This document shows positions 25,101-33,470 of a DNA stretch of 64,000 nt, one piece after another. Source of the DNA: Nocardioides renjunii (GTDB lineage Bacteria; Actinomycetota; Actinomycetes; Propionibacteriales; Nocardioidaceae); contig NZ_CP141058.1 in the NCBI RefSeq assembly GCF_034661175.1, positions 1,922,001 to 1,986,000 on the forward strand, in the 5' to 3' direction. Each line of letters starts with the position of its first letter. Within the stretch, counting starts at the first letter, position 1. The notes under the pieces were generated by a model. That model did no database searches, had not been told where the DNA came from, and saw only the letters and a program-made list of their open reading frames with translations. Both the position numbers and the translations under genes were made by a program.

Positions 25101-26063
25101 TCAGGCAGCCAGGTCGGGGTCGCCGGCGCGGCGCAGCTTCTGCAGCGCCTCCCGTTCGAGCTGGCGTACCCGCTCGGCGGAGATGCCGTGGCGGGCACCG
25201 ATGTCGGCGAGCTTGTGCTGGCGGCCGTCGGCGAGCCCGTAGCGGGCCCGGACGATGTCGGCCGAGCGCTCGTCGAGAATGCCGACCAGGTCGTCGAGCC
25301 GCTGGCGGGCCTCGGCGTCGAGGACGTTGAGGTCCGGACCCGGCGCGGTCTCCTGGGCCATCAGGTCACCGAGCGAGGTGTCGCCGTCCTCGTCCACCGG
25401 GGTGTCCAGCGAGACGTGGTCGCGGCCCCAGCTCATGAGGTCGAGCACCCGGTCGATGTCCATGCCGAGCTCCGTGGCGATCTCCTGCGGCTCCGGGTCG
25501 CGGCCGAGCTGGCGCTCGAGCGTGCGGCGGGCGCTGCCGACCTGGTTGAGCTCCTCGACCACGTGGACGGGCAGGCGGACAACGCGGGCCTGCTGCGCGA
25601 TGCCGCGGGTGATCGCCTGGCGCACCCACCAGGTGGCGTACGTCGAGAACTTGTAGCCCTTGGTGTAGTCGAACTTCTCGACCGCGCGGATCAGGCCGGT
25701 GTTGCCCTCCTGGATCAGGTCCAGCATCGGCATCTGGGAACGGCCGTACTTGCGCGCGATCGACACCACGAGGCGCAGGTTGGCCTCGATGAAGCGGTCG
25801 ACGGCGAGGCGGCCCTGCTCGGCGAGCCACTCGAGCTCGGCCTCGTTGGCGCTCATCGGGGCGCCGCCCTTGCGGCGACCGACCCGGCCCGTGTCGAGCA
25901 GGTGCTGGGCCAGCAGGCCTGCCTCGATGGTCTTGGAGAGCTCGACCTCGGTCTCGGCGTCGAGGAGCGGGGTGCGGGCGATCTCGTCCAGGTAGAGGCC
26001 GACGCTGTCGCGGCCCTCGATCTCACGCGTGGTGGTGGTGCGCTTCGGCTGTGCGGTGCTCAT
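25101..26063 (-). CDS. group 2 RNA polymerase sigma factor (SigB/HrdD-like)
   Basis: A 320-residue sigma-70 family factor lacking the long N-terminal region 1.1. Region 1.2 starts at DSVGLYLDEIARTPLLD, region 2 includes [20 protein letters not shown] and [17 protein letters not shown], and region 4 has HGISAERVRQLEREALQKLR. It resembles mycobacterial SigB and Streptomyces HrdD/HrdA, non-essential relatives of the primary sigma. ATG 26063 has a strong AGGAGG. The SigR-type promoter at 26115-26141 suggests it is induced by an ECF sigma under thiol stress, as sigB and hrdD are. Confidence 0.93.
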   Translation of the reverse strand: MSTAQPKRTTTTREIEGRDSVGLYLDEIARTPLLDAETEVELSKTIEAGLLAQHLLDTGRVGRRKGGAPMSANEAELEWLAEQGRLAVDRFIEANLRLVVSIARKYGRSQMPMLDLIQEGNTGLIRAVEKFDYTKGYKFSTYATWWVRQAITRGIAQQARVVRLPVHVVEELNQVGSARRTLERQLGRDPEPQEIATELGMDIDRVLDLMSWGRDHVSLDTPVDEDGDTSLGDLMAQETAPGPDLNVLDAEARQRLDDLVGILDERSADIVRARYGLADGRQHKLADIGARHGISAERVRQLEREALQKLRRAGDPDLAA

Positions 26064-26114
26064 CTCAATCCTCCTGCGTCCTCGTGCGACCACCCCGTGC
26101 CGCACACCTGTTCC

Positions 26115-26141
26115 AACACCTGTGTTCGAAGCGGGATTCCC
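26115..26141 (-). promoter_or_regulatory. SigR/SigH-type promoter of the group 2 sigma factor gene
   Basis: On the minus strand GGGAAT (26141-26136), 18 bases, then GTTG. The start point would fall near 26106, giving a leader of about 43 bases before ATG 26063. hrdD (Streptomyces) and sigB (Mycobacterium) are known targets of SigR/SigH. Confidence 0.7.
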
Positions 26142-26250
26142 GTCCGGATTGCGGTGCCTTCATCTCAAGTGACGAGCCAGTTCCTTCGGGAGTTTCCTGA
26201 TCCCGGAACTCTCAGGGACTTCTCAGGGGTTCCCCGGGGACACTGGCCCC

Positions 26251-26982
26251 ATGCGCACCGTGACGGACCCCTCGACGGAGCCATCCCGGCTCGACCTGAA
26301 CGCCGACCTGGGCGAGGAGGTCACCGACGACGCGGGGTTGCTCGAGGTGGTGACGAGCGCCAACGTCGCCTGCGGCTTCCACGCCGGCAACGCCGAGGTG
26401 ATGCGCGCGGTGTGTGCGGGGGCCGTGCGGCGCGACGTCGTGGTCGGGGCGCAGGTGTCGTACGCCGACCGGGAGGGCTTCGGGCGCGTGGCCCGCGACG
26501 TCCCGGCCGACCTCCTGCGCGACCAGGTCGCCGAGCAGGTCGGTGTCCTGACCGGCATCGCGCTCGCCGAGGGCGGGGGAGTGGCCTACCTCAAGCCGCA
26601 CGGCGCGCTCTACCACCGGGTGGCGTTCGACGAGGAGCAGGCGACGGCCGTGCTGGACGGCTCCGGCGACCTCCCGGTGCTGGGCATGCCCGGATCGCTG
26701 CTGCTCGAGCTGGCGCGCCGACGTGGCCGGGAGGTGCGGCTCGAGGGGTTCCCCGACCGGGGCTACACCGACGAGGGCCGCCTGGTGCCCCGTGGGCAGC
26801 CGGGCGCGCTGGTCACGGACCCGGACGAGGTGGCCGCGCGAGCGGTGCACCTGGCGCGCTCGGTCGACTCGGTCTGCGTGCACGGCGACTCACCGGGCGC
26901 CGTGGCCGCCGCCCGCGCCGTACGCCGCGCGCTCGAGGCCGCCGGGACGACCGTGACCAGCTGCTGGTCCTCCACAGCCTGA
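26251..26982 (+). CDS. pxpA: 5-oxoprolinase subunit A (LamB/YcsF family)
   Basis: A 243-residue LamB/YcsF protein. Family motifs are DLNADLGEE at the start, ANVACGFHAGN, YLKPHGALYH and EGFPDRGYTDEGRLVPR. With PxpB and PxpC it forms an ATP-dependent 5-oxoprolinase that recycles pyroglutamate, a spontaneous glutamine and glutathione breakdown product, to glutamate. GACACT ends six bases before ATG 26251. It is separated from pxpBC by 438 bp containing a probable small RNA gene, which is unusual because the three genes are normally contiguous. Confidence 0.93.
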   Translation: MRTVTDPSTEPSRLDLNADLGEEVTDDAGLLEVVTSANVACGFHAGNAEVMRAVCAGAVRRDVVVGAQVSYADREGFGRVARDVPADLLRDQVAEQVGVLTGIALAEGGGVAYLKPHGALYHRVAFDEEQATAVLDGSGDLPVLGMPGSLLLELARRRGREVRLEGFPDRGYTDEGRLVPRGQPGALVTDPDEVAARAVHLARSVDSVCVHGDSPGAVAAARAVRRALEAAGTTVTSCWSSTA

Positions 26983-27019
26983 GGGTCGAGCTGTGGAGAC
27001 AGCCGCCGTGGCTGTGGAG
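26970..27019 (+). terminator. terminator candidate overlapping the pxpA stop codon
   Basis: CTCCACAGC (26970-26978) pairs perfectly with GCTGTGGAG at 26990-26998, leaving the pxpA TGA in the loop. GCTGTGGAG recurs at 27011-27019, so the left arm has two possible partners; a smaller hairpin ACAGCC-GCCGT-GGCTGT lies between. Confidence 0.5.
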
Positions 27020-27076
27020 CGGAGGACCACTTCTGTGGGGAACCCTGTGGGACCGCAGGTTTGTCGCGTGCACCCC

Positions 27077-27106
27077 TTGCGAGGGGTGGTCCGGGCGGCA
27101 TAGAAC
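27077..27106 (+). promoter_or_regulatory. housekeeping-type promoter inside the pxpA-pxpB gap
   Basis: TTGCGA (27077-27082), 18 bases, then TAGAAC (27101-27106). It points toward a T-tailed terminator about 150 bases downstream, with no open frame that I trust in between. Confidence 0.55.
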
Positions 27107-27112
27107 TCTCCT

Positions 27113-27303
27113 ACCGGAACCGCTTCGGCGGGGCCGGGGATCGGATCGGACGAACTGTTCCACCCGGCGAGCTCGCTCGCCGCGCAGGCCCGGTGACGGG
27201 GTCGGCGGGGACGGGGAGGCCGGATCGGTGGGTCGGACGTCACCAACCCGACCGAATCGAGGGGCTCCTGATGCTCATACCATCGGGAGCCCCTCACCTT
27301 TTT
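27113..27303 (+). ncRNA. candidate small non-coding RNA, about 190 nt
   Basis: Inferred from a promoter (27077-27106) and a strong rho-independent terminator (27259-27303) that bracket 150 bases of coding-free, structure-prone sequence in the gap between pxpA and pxpB. Internal complementarity includes GGTGACG with CGTCACC. It matches none of the tRNA, SRP RNA, tmRNA or RNase P patterns that I can recognize. A stand-alone regulatory RNA or 6S-like RNA is possible; no family can be assigned by eye. A short frame in the region has composition like a GC-rich random frame and no ribosome site. Confidence 0.45.
27259..27303 (+). terminator. rho-independent terminator with T-tract
   Basis: A 15-bp stem with one G-T wobble (left arm 27259-27273, right arm 27281-27295), 7-base loop, followed by ACCTTTTT. 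It is the only clear T-tailed terminator I noticed in the window. Confidence 0.9.
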
Positions 27304-27420
27304 CGCTTCCGAGGCTGCCGACTCGCTCCCTCGTCCGCAACTCCGCACCGGTGAACGGTGGGCGACGCCCCGGGGTGCCGCCTCCGCGGGCGCCCGGTCC
27401 GGGAGCGCGATGATGGCCCC

Positions 27421-28020
27421 GTGCGGGTGATCACGGTCGGTGCGCGGGCGTGCCTGGTGGAGGTGGGAGGTGCCGTCGAGGCAGCCTCGCTGGCCGCGTG
27501 GCTCCGCACCTCCGGCCCCGACCACGGCCTCGCACCAGACGAGGTGGTCCCGGCCGCCACGACGGTGCTCCTCGACGGCGTCGACCCCGCCGCGGTGCAG
27601 GCCGTCCTGGCGCACTGGGCGGGTGGACCGGCGAGTGGAGCGGGACCGCTGGTGCGGGTGCCGGTCACCTACGACGGGCCGGACCTCGAGGCGGTCGCCG
27701 GGCACTGGGGCTGCTCGGCGGGGGAGGTCGTCGACCTGCACACCTCCGTCGAGCTCGTCGCGGTCTTCTCGGGCTTCGCGCCCGGCTTCTCCTACCTCTC
27801 CGGCCTGCCCCGGACGGTGCCCCGGCTGGCTACGCCGCGCGCGCGGGTGGCGCCCGGCTCGGTGGCGCTGGCCGACACGTGGTGCGGCATCTACCCCACC
27901 GCCTCGCCCGGCGGCTGGCAGCTGATCGGGTCCACCGACGTCGTCCTGTGGGACGCGACGCGCGACCCGCCCGCGCTGCTGCCTCCCGGCACGCGGGTCC
28001 GCTTCGAGGCCGTCGGATGA
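27421..28020 (+). CDS. pxpB: 5-oxoprolinase subunit B
   Basis: A 199-residue cyclophilin-like KipI/PxpB family protein. The conserved FSGFAPGFSYLSGLP, the ATPRARVAPGSVALAD stretch and the YPTASPGGWQLIG segment are diagnostic. It forms the PxpBC part of 5-oxoprolinase, which with PxpA hydrolyses 5-oxoproline using ATP. GTG 27421 lies six bases after GATGAT, suggesting a leaderless transcript independent of pxpA. The stop overlaps the pxpC start as ATGA. Confidence 0.93.
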   Translation: MRVITVGARACLVEVGGAVEAASLAAWLRTSGPDHGLAPDEVVPAATTVLLDGVDPAAVQAVLAHWAGGPASGAGPLVRVPVTYDGPDLEAVAGHWGCSAGEVVDLHTSVELVAVFSGFAPGFSYLSGLPRTVPRLATPRARVAPGSVALADTWCGIYPTASPGGWQLIGSTDVVLWDATRDPPALLPPGTRVRFEAVG

Positions 28021-28859
28021 GCATCGAGGTGCTCGACCCGGGTCCGCTCGCCACGCTGCAGGACCGGGGCCGGCGCGGGTGGGCCCACCTCGGGGTGCCG
28101 CGGGCCGGTGCCCTCGACCGCGGGGCGGCCGCGCTGGCGCTCCGGCTCGTCGGCGGCGCCCCGGACGACGCGGTGGTGGAGACCACGCTCGGCGGCATCG
28201 TGCTGCGCACCCACCGGGCGGTGACCCTCGCCGTCACCGGCGCGCCCTGCCGGGTCGGCGTCGGTCGTCGGGCAGTGGCCCACGGGGCACCGGTCACGGT
28301 CCCGGCCGGCGCCGTCGTCACGGTGGGCCCCGCGACGGAGGGCGTGCGCTCCTACGTCGCCCTCGCGGGCGGGCTGGACGTGGACCCGGTCCTCGGCTCC
28401 CGCTCGACGGACACCCTCGCCTGGGTGGGTCCGCCCCGCCTCGCCGCGGGACAGCTGCTGGCGGTCGGGCGGCCGGGGCCCCTGCCGGAGCCGCCTGCCG
28501 CGGTCGTCGTACGCCGTCGCGAGCGGGTGCTGCGCCTGCGCCCGGGCCCCCGTGTGGACTGGCTTGCCGGGGCGGCGTGGGCGGGCCTCGACGGGGCGGA
28601 GTACGCCGTGGCGCCCGACAGCGACCGGGTCGGGCTGCGGCTCACCGGCCCGCGGATCGCCCGTCGCGAGGGCGAGCTGCCCAGCGAGGGCATCGTGCTC
28701 GGCGCCGTGCAGCTGCCGCCCTCGGGCGAGCCGGTGGTGTTCCTGGCCGACCACCCGACGACGGGCGGCTACCCGGTGGTCGCAATCGTCGACGACGACG
28801 ACCTCGACCTGTGTGCCCAGCTGCGGCCGGGGGAGCGAGTGGTGCTGCGGGTCGTGTGA
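28017..28859 (+). CDS. pxpC: 5-oxoprolinase subunit C (biotin-dependent carboxyltransferase-like)
   Basis: A 280-residue KipA/PxpC family protein. It opens VLDPGPLATLQDRGRRGW, the family signature, continues with VPRAGALDRGAAALALRLVG, and ends with the HPTTGGYPVVAIV motif. It pairs with PxpB, whose gene it overlaps by four bases, to form the ATP-dependent oxoprolinase. No biotin-related function is implied despite the family name. It is convergent with dinB, 14 bp apart. Confidence 0.93.
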   Translation: MSIEVLDPGPLATLQDRGRRGWAHLGVPRAGALDRGAAALALRLVGGAPDDAVVETTLGGIVLRTHRAVTLAVTGAPCRVGVGRRAVAHGAPVTVPAGAVVTVGPATEGVRSYVALAGGLDVDPVLGSRSTDTLAWVGPPRLAAGQLLAVGRPGPLPEPPAAVVVRRRERVLRLRPGPRVDWLAGAAWAGLDGAEYAVAPDSDRVGLRLTGPRIARREGELPSEGIVLGAVQLPPSGEPVVFLADHPTTGGYPVVAIVDDDDLDLCAQLRPGERVVLRVV

Positions 28860-28873
28860 GCAGTCGCCCGCGC

Positions 28874-30178
28874 TCAGTCCTCGGCGGGCGGCTCGAAGCG
28901 GTGCAGCGCCGGGTCGTCGGCCCGGAAGCTGCGGACGGGACCGGGCGGCGTCTCGGCGGTCTCGAAGCGGACGGTCACCACGCCCGACCCGGCACCCCAG
29001 ACCCAGCCGGGCCCCATCTCGTCGTGCACCACGTCGGCGCCCGGCGGCCACGAGCGGCGCGGGGGCTCCGGGAGCACCACGTCCTCGGGCTCCTCCTCGC
29101 CGGGCTCGTCGCCGAAGAGGTCCTCCTGCACCCAGCCGGCCAGTCCCGACATCCCGACCCCGAGCAGGCGCACCCCGCCGGTCGTGTCGAGGTCGCCCAG
29201 CAGGGAGCGGGCGACGCGGGCGATGGTGCTGCCGTCGTCGGTCGGGCTGGACAGGGTGCTCGACCGGCTGAGCGTCGTGAAGTCGTGCAGCCTCACCTTG
29301 ATGGTGACCGTGCGCCCGGAGGTGCCGTTCTTGCGCATCCGGGTGCCGACCTCCTTGGCCTGCCTGGTCAGCAGACCCTCCATGAGGCGGCGGTCGGTGA
29401 TGTCGGTGTCGTAGGTGCCCTCGACGCTGACCGACTTCGCCTCGCGCTCGGCGACGACCGGACGCGAGTCCTGGGCGCGGGCGAGCCGCCACAGGCCCTG
29501 GCCGAGCGCCTGGCCCAGCAGCCCGACGAGCTCGTCCTCACCGACCCGCTCGAGCTCGGCGATCGTGTGGATGCCCGCCCGCCGCAGGCGCTCGGCCGTG
29601 GCCGGTCCGACGCCGGGGATGACCGTGACCTTCATCGGCCGCAGCAGGTCGAGCTCCGTGCCGGGTGGCACGACCGTCATGCCGTCGGGCTTGTCCAGCT
29701 CGCTGGCCACCTTGGCGAGGAACTTCGACGAGGCGATGCCCACCGTCGCCGTCAGGCCCCCGGTGACCTCGTGCACCGACGCGCGCAGGCGTTCCCCGGC
29801 CTCGGTGACCGTCGCGACGTCGAGGTCCGGCAGGCCGGCCGCGGCGAGGTCGACGAACGCCTCGTCCAGCGAGAGCGGCTCGACGAGGGGCGACAGGTCG
29901 CGCAGCACCTGCATGACCCGCTTGCTCGTCTCGCGGTAGGCGTGGAAGCGGCCGCCGAGGAACGCGGCGTGGGGACAGCGGGCGCGGGCCTCGCGCGTGG
30001 ACATCGCGGACCCCACCCCGAACTTGCGGGCCTCGTACGACGCCGTGGACACCACGCCGCGGCCACCGGTCCCGCCGACGATGACCGGCTTGCCGCGCAG
30101 CGACGGCTTGTCGCGCTGCTCGACGGCGGCGAAGAAGGCGTCCAGGTCCAGGTGCAGGATCGACGCGGTGGTGCGCAC
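28874..30178 (-). CDS. dinB: DNA polymerase IV (Y-family translesion polymerase)
   Basis: A 434-residue Y-family polymerase. The palm begins ILHLDLDAFFAAVEQ with the first catalytic Asp, STASYEARKFGVGSAM is the fingers, and SLDEAFVDL supplies the second Asp-Glu pair. Helix-hairpin-helix IPGVGPATAERLRRAGI follows, then the little-finger domain. The C-terminal 80 residues are an extension with QEDLFGDEPGEE, where QEDLF could be a beta-clamp-binding peptide. GTG 30178 follows GAGAAT by six bases, so it is probably leaderless. I find no clear LexA box upstream. Confidence 0.94.
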   Translation of the reverse strand: MRTTASILHLDLDAFFAAVEQRDKPSLRGKPVIVGGTGGRGVVSTASYEARKFGVGSAMSTREARARCPHAAFLGGRFHAYRETSKRVMQVLRDLSPLVEPLSLDEAFVDLAAAGLPDLDVATVTEAGERLRASVHEVTGGLTATVGIASSKFLAKVASELDKPDGMTVVPPGTELDLLRPMKVTVIPGVGPATAERLRRAGIHTIAELERVGEDELVGLLGQALGQGLWRLARAQDSRPVVAEREAKSVSVEGTYDTDITDRRLMEGLLTRQAKEVGTRMRKNGTSGRTVTIKVRLHDFTTLSRSSTLSSPTDDGSTIARVARSLLGDLDTTGGVRLLGVGMSGLAGWVQEDLFGDEPGEEEPEDVVLPEPPRRSWPPGADVVHDEMGPGWVWGAGSGVVTVRFETAETPPGPVRSFRADDPALHRFEPPAED

Positions 30179-30292
30179 GCGGGCATTCTCGCAGCCCACC
30201 AACCGTCCACAGGCCGCGCCTCGGCCGCTTCCTCCACAGGGTCGCGAGGGACTCGGCATGGCTCGTCGGTGGGCACGGGAACCGTCGTCGTC

Positions 30293-31312
30293 ATGGACCC
30301 CACACACGGCACACCAGACCCGGTCCGGACCCCGGACCCCCGCCCGGCCTCAGCGGCCCCGCCCGACCCCGCACCGACGCGCCTGCGCGCACGCACGCCC
30401 AGCGACATCGCGGCCTTCGTGCCGCTGGCCCTCGGCTTCGTCCCGGAGCGGTCGGTCGTGATGCTCAGCATCGGCGCCCCGGGGATGAACGCCCGCGTCG
30501 ACCTGCCGCACGACCCCGACGACGTCGACGACGTGGTCGAGGCCCTGCTCCGCCCGGTGCGACGCAACGGCGTGCGCGAGGTGGTGGTGGTCGTCTACGA
30601 CGACGACACCACCGTGGCCGACGAGGCCGCCTGGTCCCTCCACGAGGAGCTCACCGCCGCCGGCATCGAGGTGCGCGAGGTGCTGCGCGTCCACGACGAC
30701 CACTGGTACGCCGTCCTCCCGGGCGCGCCGCTCGCGGCCTACCAGGGCGTCCCGTTCTCGCTCGTCGACCACGCCTTCACCGCCCAGGGCGTGTTCGACG
30801 GTCGGGTGACCCACGCCAGTCGTGAGGCGCTCCGGGCGACCCTCGCGCCGGACCCCACGGCTGCCATCGCAGCCTCCGACGTGGTGGGCGCCGCCGTGCT
30901 GCCGCCGGGCGCGCTGGCCGCGCTGGTCCGCCGCCACGTGCGAGGCGGCTCCACGCTCTCCCGCGCCGAGCTCGCCTCGGTGGCCGCGACGGTCGTGGTG
31001 CCCGCCCGGCGCGACGAGGCGTGGGTGTGGCTGGGCCGGGCCGAGGCCCGTAGCGCGTGCGAGCTGTGGTCGGACGCCGTACGGCGCCTGCACGGCTCGC
31101 ACGTGGCGGGCCCGGCCGCCGTGCTGGCGTTCTGCGCGTGGCTGGTCGGCGACGGTGCCCTGTCGTGGTGTGCCGTCGACCGGTGTCGCGAGGCGGAGCC
31201 CGCGCACTCCCTGGCGGGGCTCGTCGCCCAGCTGCTCGAGTCCGCCACGTCGCCCGACGAGTGGGAGTCGCTGCGACCGTCGACGGGTGCCAGTGGTGAC
31301 CCGGCCGCGTGA
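30293..31312 (+). CDS. DUF4192 domain-containing protein
   Basis: A 339-residue actinobacterial protein of unknown function. The family start RLRARTPSDIAAFVPLALGFVPERSVVML is clear after a Pro-rich N-terminus. The rest is Ala/Asp-rich, with an acidic DDVDDVVEAL region and a C-terminal helical domain (GPAAVLAFCAWLVGDGALSWCAVDR) resembling TPR-like packing. No catalytic motif can be seen. It diverges from dinB and precedes the GCS2 gene. The ATG is taken at 30293, with upstream in-frame GTGs as alternatives. Confidence 0.82.
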   Translation: MDPTHGTPDPVRTPDPRPASAAPPDPAPTRLRARTPSDIAAFVPLALGFVPERSVVMLSIGAPGMNARVDLPHDPDDVDDVVEALLRPVRRNGVREVVVVVYDDDTTVADEAAWSLHEELTAAGIEVREVLRVHDDHWYAVLPGAPLAAYQGVPFSLVDHAFTAQGVFDGRVTHASREALRATLAPDPTAAIAASDVVGAAVLPPGALAALVRRHVRGGSTLSRAELASVAATVVVPARRDEAWVWLGRAEARSACELWSDAVRRLHGSHVAGPAAVLAFCAWLVGDGALSWCAVDRCREAEPAHSLAGLVAQLLESATSPDEWESLRPSTGASGDPAA

Positions 31313-31365
31313 GCGGGCAGGCCCGGGCGGTTCCCCGCCACGACGCGGGTGACTAGGGTGCCGTC

Positions 31366-32829
31366 ATGGGAGAAGAGGTCGCGAACCAGGAGTTCAGCCG
31401 GGCCGACCGGACCCGGCACCGCGAGAAGGTGCGGCGCAACCTCGACGTGTTCGCCCGGATGCTGCGCGAGGCGGCGTTCGACACCGACGACCCGATGACC
31501 GGCCTCGAGATGGAGCTCAACCTCATCGACGACGTGGGCGACCCGGCGCTGAAGAACGCCGAGGTGCTCGAGGCCATCGCCGACCCCGACTTCCAGACCG
31601 AGCTGGGCCAGTTCAACATCGAGATCAACCTCGCCCCGGCCAAGCTCCGCGAGGGCGGCCTGTCCACCTTCGAGGACAGCCTGCGCCGCTCGCTCAACGA
31701 CGCGGAGGAGAAGGCCGTCAAGGTCGGCGCGCACCAGGTGATGATCGGCATCCTGCCGACGCTCGCCGAGGGGCACATGAAGCTCGAGTCGCTCAGCTCC
31801 AACCCGCGCTACAAGCTGCTGTCCGAGCAGATCCTCGCGGCGCGCGGCGAGGACATCACCATCAGCATCTCCGGGCGCGAGCGGCTCACCACGACCGCCG
31901 ACTCGATCGTGCCGGAGGCGGCCTGCACCAGCACGCAGTTCCACGTGCAGACCTCGCCCGACCAGTTCGCCGCCTACTGGAACGCCGCCCAGGCGATCGC
32001 GGGCGTCCAGCTCGCGGTGTCGGCCAACTCGCCCTACCTGCTCGGCAAGGAGCTGTGGCGCGAGACGCGCATCCCCCTCTTCGAGCAGGCCACCGACACC
32101 CGCAGCGAGGAGCTCAAGGCACAGGGCGTGCGCCCGCGCGTGTGGTTCGGCGAGCGATGGATCACGTCGGTGTTCGACCTGTTCGAGGAGAACGTCCGCT
32201 ACTTCCCGGCGCTGCTCCCGGTGACCGACGAGGAGGACCCGCTCGACGTCCTTGAGTCCGGCGGCACCCCCGAGCTCCACGAGCTGCGGCTGCACAACGG
32301 CACCATCTACCGCTGGAACCGGCCGGTCTACGACATCGCCGGCGGGGTGCCGCACCTGCGCGTCGAGAACAGGCTCCTGGCGGCCGGCCCGACCGTGGCC
32401 GACACCATCGCCAACGCCGCCCTGTGGTTCGGCCTCGTCCGCTACCTCGTCGAGAGCGAGCGGCCGCTGTGGTCGCAGATGTCCTTCTCCGCCGCCGAGG
32501 AGAACTTCCACGTCGCCGCGCAGATGGGCGTGGAGGCGCAGGTCTACTGGCCCGGCATCGGCCAGGTCCGGGCCACCGAGCTCGTGCTGCGCCGGCTGCT
32601 GCCCATGGCCCGGGCGGGACTCGACTCGTGGGGCGTCCCCGCCGAGGAGAGCGACCGCTACCTCGGGATCATCGAGCAGCGCTGCCAGGCCGAGGCCAGC
32701 GGGTCCTCGTGGTTCGTCGAGCGGGTGCGCCAGCGCGGGGGAGCCGACCGCTACGACGCCCTGCGCGCGACGCTCCTCGACTACCGCGAGCGGATGCACA
32801 GCAACGAGCCGGTGCACGCCTGGGACTGA
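31366..32829 (+). CDS. glutamate-cysteine ligase family (GCS2-type) protein
   Basis: A 487-residue ATP-dependent carboxylate-amine ligase. TGLEMELNLID provides the acidic metal-binding residues, FNIEINLAPA is a second conserved element, and ACTSTQFHVQ and WFGERW also fit the GCS2 group. The family makes gamma-glutamyl amides, such as gamma-glutamylcysteine. Actinobacteria mostly use mycothiol rather than glutathione, so ergothioneine-pathway (EgtA-like) or another gamma-glutamyl function is equally possible. TAGGGT ends six bases before ATG 31366. No egtB-D genes are next to it. Confidence 0.8.
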   Translation: MGEEVANQEFSRADRTRHREKVRRNLDVFARMLREAAFDTDDPMTGLEMELNLIDDVGDPALKNAEVLEAIADPDFQTELGQFNIEINLAPAKLREGGLSTFEDSLRRSLNDAEEKAVKVGAHQVMIGILPTLAEGHMKLESLSSNPRYKLLSEQILAARGEDITISISGRERLTTTADSIVPEAACTSTQFHVQTSPDQFAAYWNAAQAIAGVQLAVSANSPYLLGKELWRETRIPLFEQATDTRSEELKAQGVRPRVWFGERWITSVFDLFEENVRYFPALLPVTDEEDPLDVLESGGTPELHELRLHNGTIYRWNRPVYDIAGGVPHLRVENRLLAAGPTVADTIANAALWFGLVRYLVESERPLWSQMSFSAAEENFHVAAQMGVEAQVYWPGIGQVRATELVLRRLLPMARAGLDSWGVPAEESDRYLGIIEQRCQAEASGSSWFVERVRQRGGADRYDALRATLLDYRERMHSNEPVHAWD

Positions 32830-32853
32830 GCCGTCCCTGCCGGGCGGCGCCGG

Positions 32854-33345
32854 TCAGCCGGCCGGTCGCCGCCGCAGCCGGCGCCACTCCCGGCGTACGC
32901 CGCTGACGGGGTCGAACCAGCCGCGGCGGGTCACGACGACCAGGCCGAGCGGCAGCCCCAGGGACGCGCAGGCCCACGTGGCGGGGCCGAGCCAGCGCAG
33001 GTCGTCGTCGTGCGGGCTCAGCTCGCCGGGTCGGGTGAGCCACAGGTGCGGCCGCGGCGTCAGGCCCTGCGCCTGACGGAGCAGCGCGAGGACGACGTCC
33101 GCCCGGATCCCGGCATCGGTCAGCGCAGGGTCCTCGACGTGGCGGGCGCACCGGCCGGGGACGCCGGCGTGGAGCGTCGTGGGGAAGCGCCGCTGCCGCT
33201 GCTCCTCCACCAGCTCGAGCGTGGCCGCGCGCAGGACGATGTGGGTGTGGCGCTCGATCGGAGCCTGCAGGCCGAGGTGGCGAGCGGCGTGCACGACGAC
33301 CGGACCACCGGCGTGGGTCCGCTCGCTCGCTCCGGGGTGGGCCAT
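32854..33345 (-). CDS. hypothetical protein
   Basis: A 163-residue protein that I cannot assign to a family. It starts at ATG 33345 with AGGGTGGGG upstream. The N-terminal half is polar and His/Arg-rich, with HIVLRAATLELVEEQ as a likely helix. LGPATWACASLGLPLGLVVVTRRGWFDP is a moderately hydrophobic segment, and the tail (RREWRRLRRRPAG) is very basic. It might be peripheral at a membrane. It is convergent with the GCS2 gene and divergent from the universal stress protein gene. Confidence 0.55.
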   Translation of the reverse strand: MAHPGASERTHAGGPVVVHAARHLGLQAPIERHTHIVLRAATLELVEEQRQRRFPTTLHAGVPGRCARHVEDPALTDAGIRADVVLALLRQAQGLTPRPHLWLTRPGELSPHDDDLRWLGPATWACASLGLPLGLVVVTRRGWFDPVSGVRREWRRLRRRPAG

Positions 33346-33470
33346 GACCCCACCCTGCCGGAGGTGGGGCTCCGCAACCCGCCTGTCCACAGGCTGCCCA
33401 ACCCCGTCCGTTTCCGTTACGGTGCCAACAGGCCGGCGGCGAGGCGCTGCGGGCCACGAGAGGAGACACC

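Noticed and set aside
26205..26231. A fourth SigR-type promoter (GGAAC-N19-GTT) before pxpA
   Set aside because: Spacing and -35 are off consensus, and the -10 hexamer GACACT next to the start codon is the simpler promoter.
26983..27076. DnaA-box cluster suggested by repeated TGTGG
   Set aside because: None matches TTGTCCACA closely; the repeats are explained by the terminator arms around the pxpA stop.
27061..27354. A short plus-strand frame across the candidate small RNA
   Set aside because: It runs through the promoter and the terminator hairpin, has no ribosome site and no recognizable domain.
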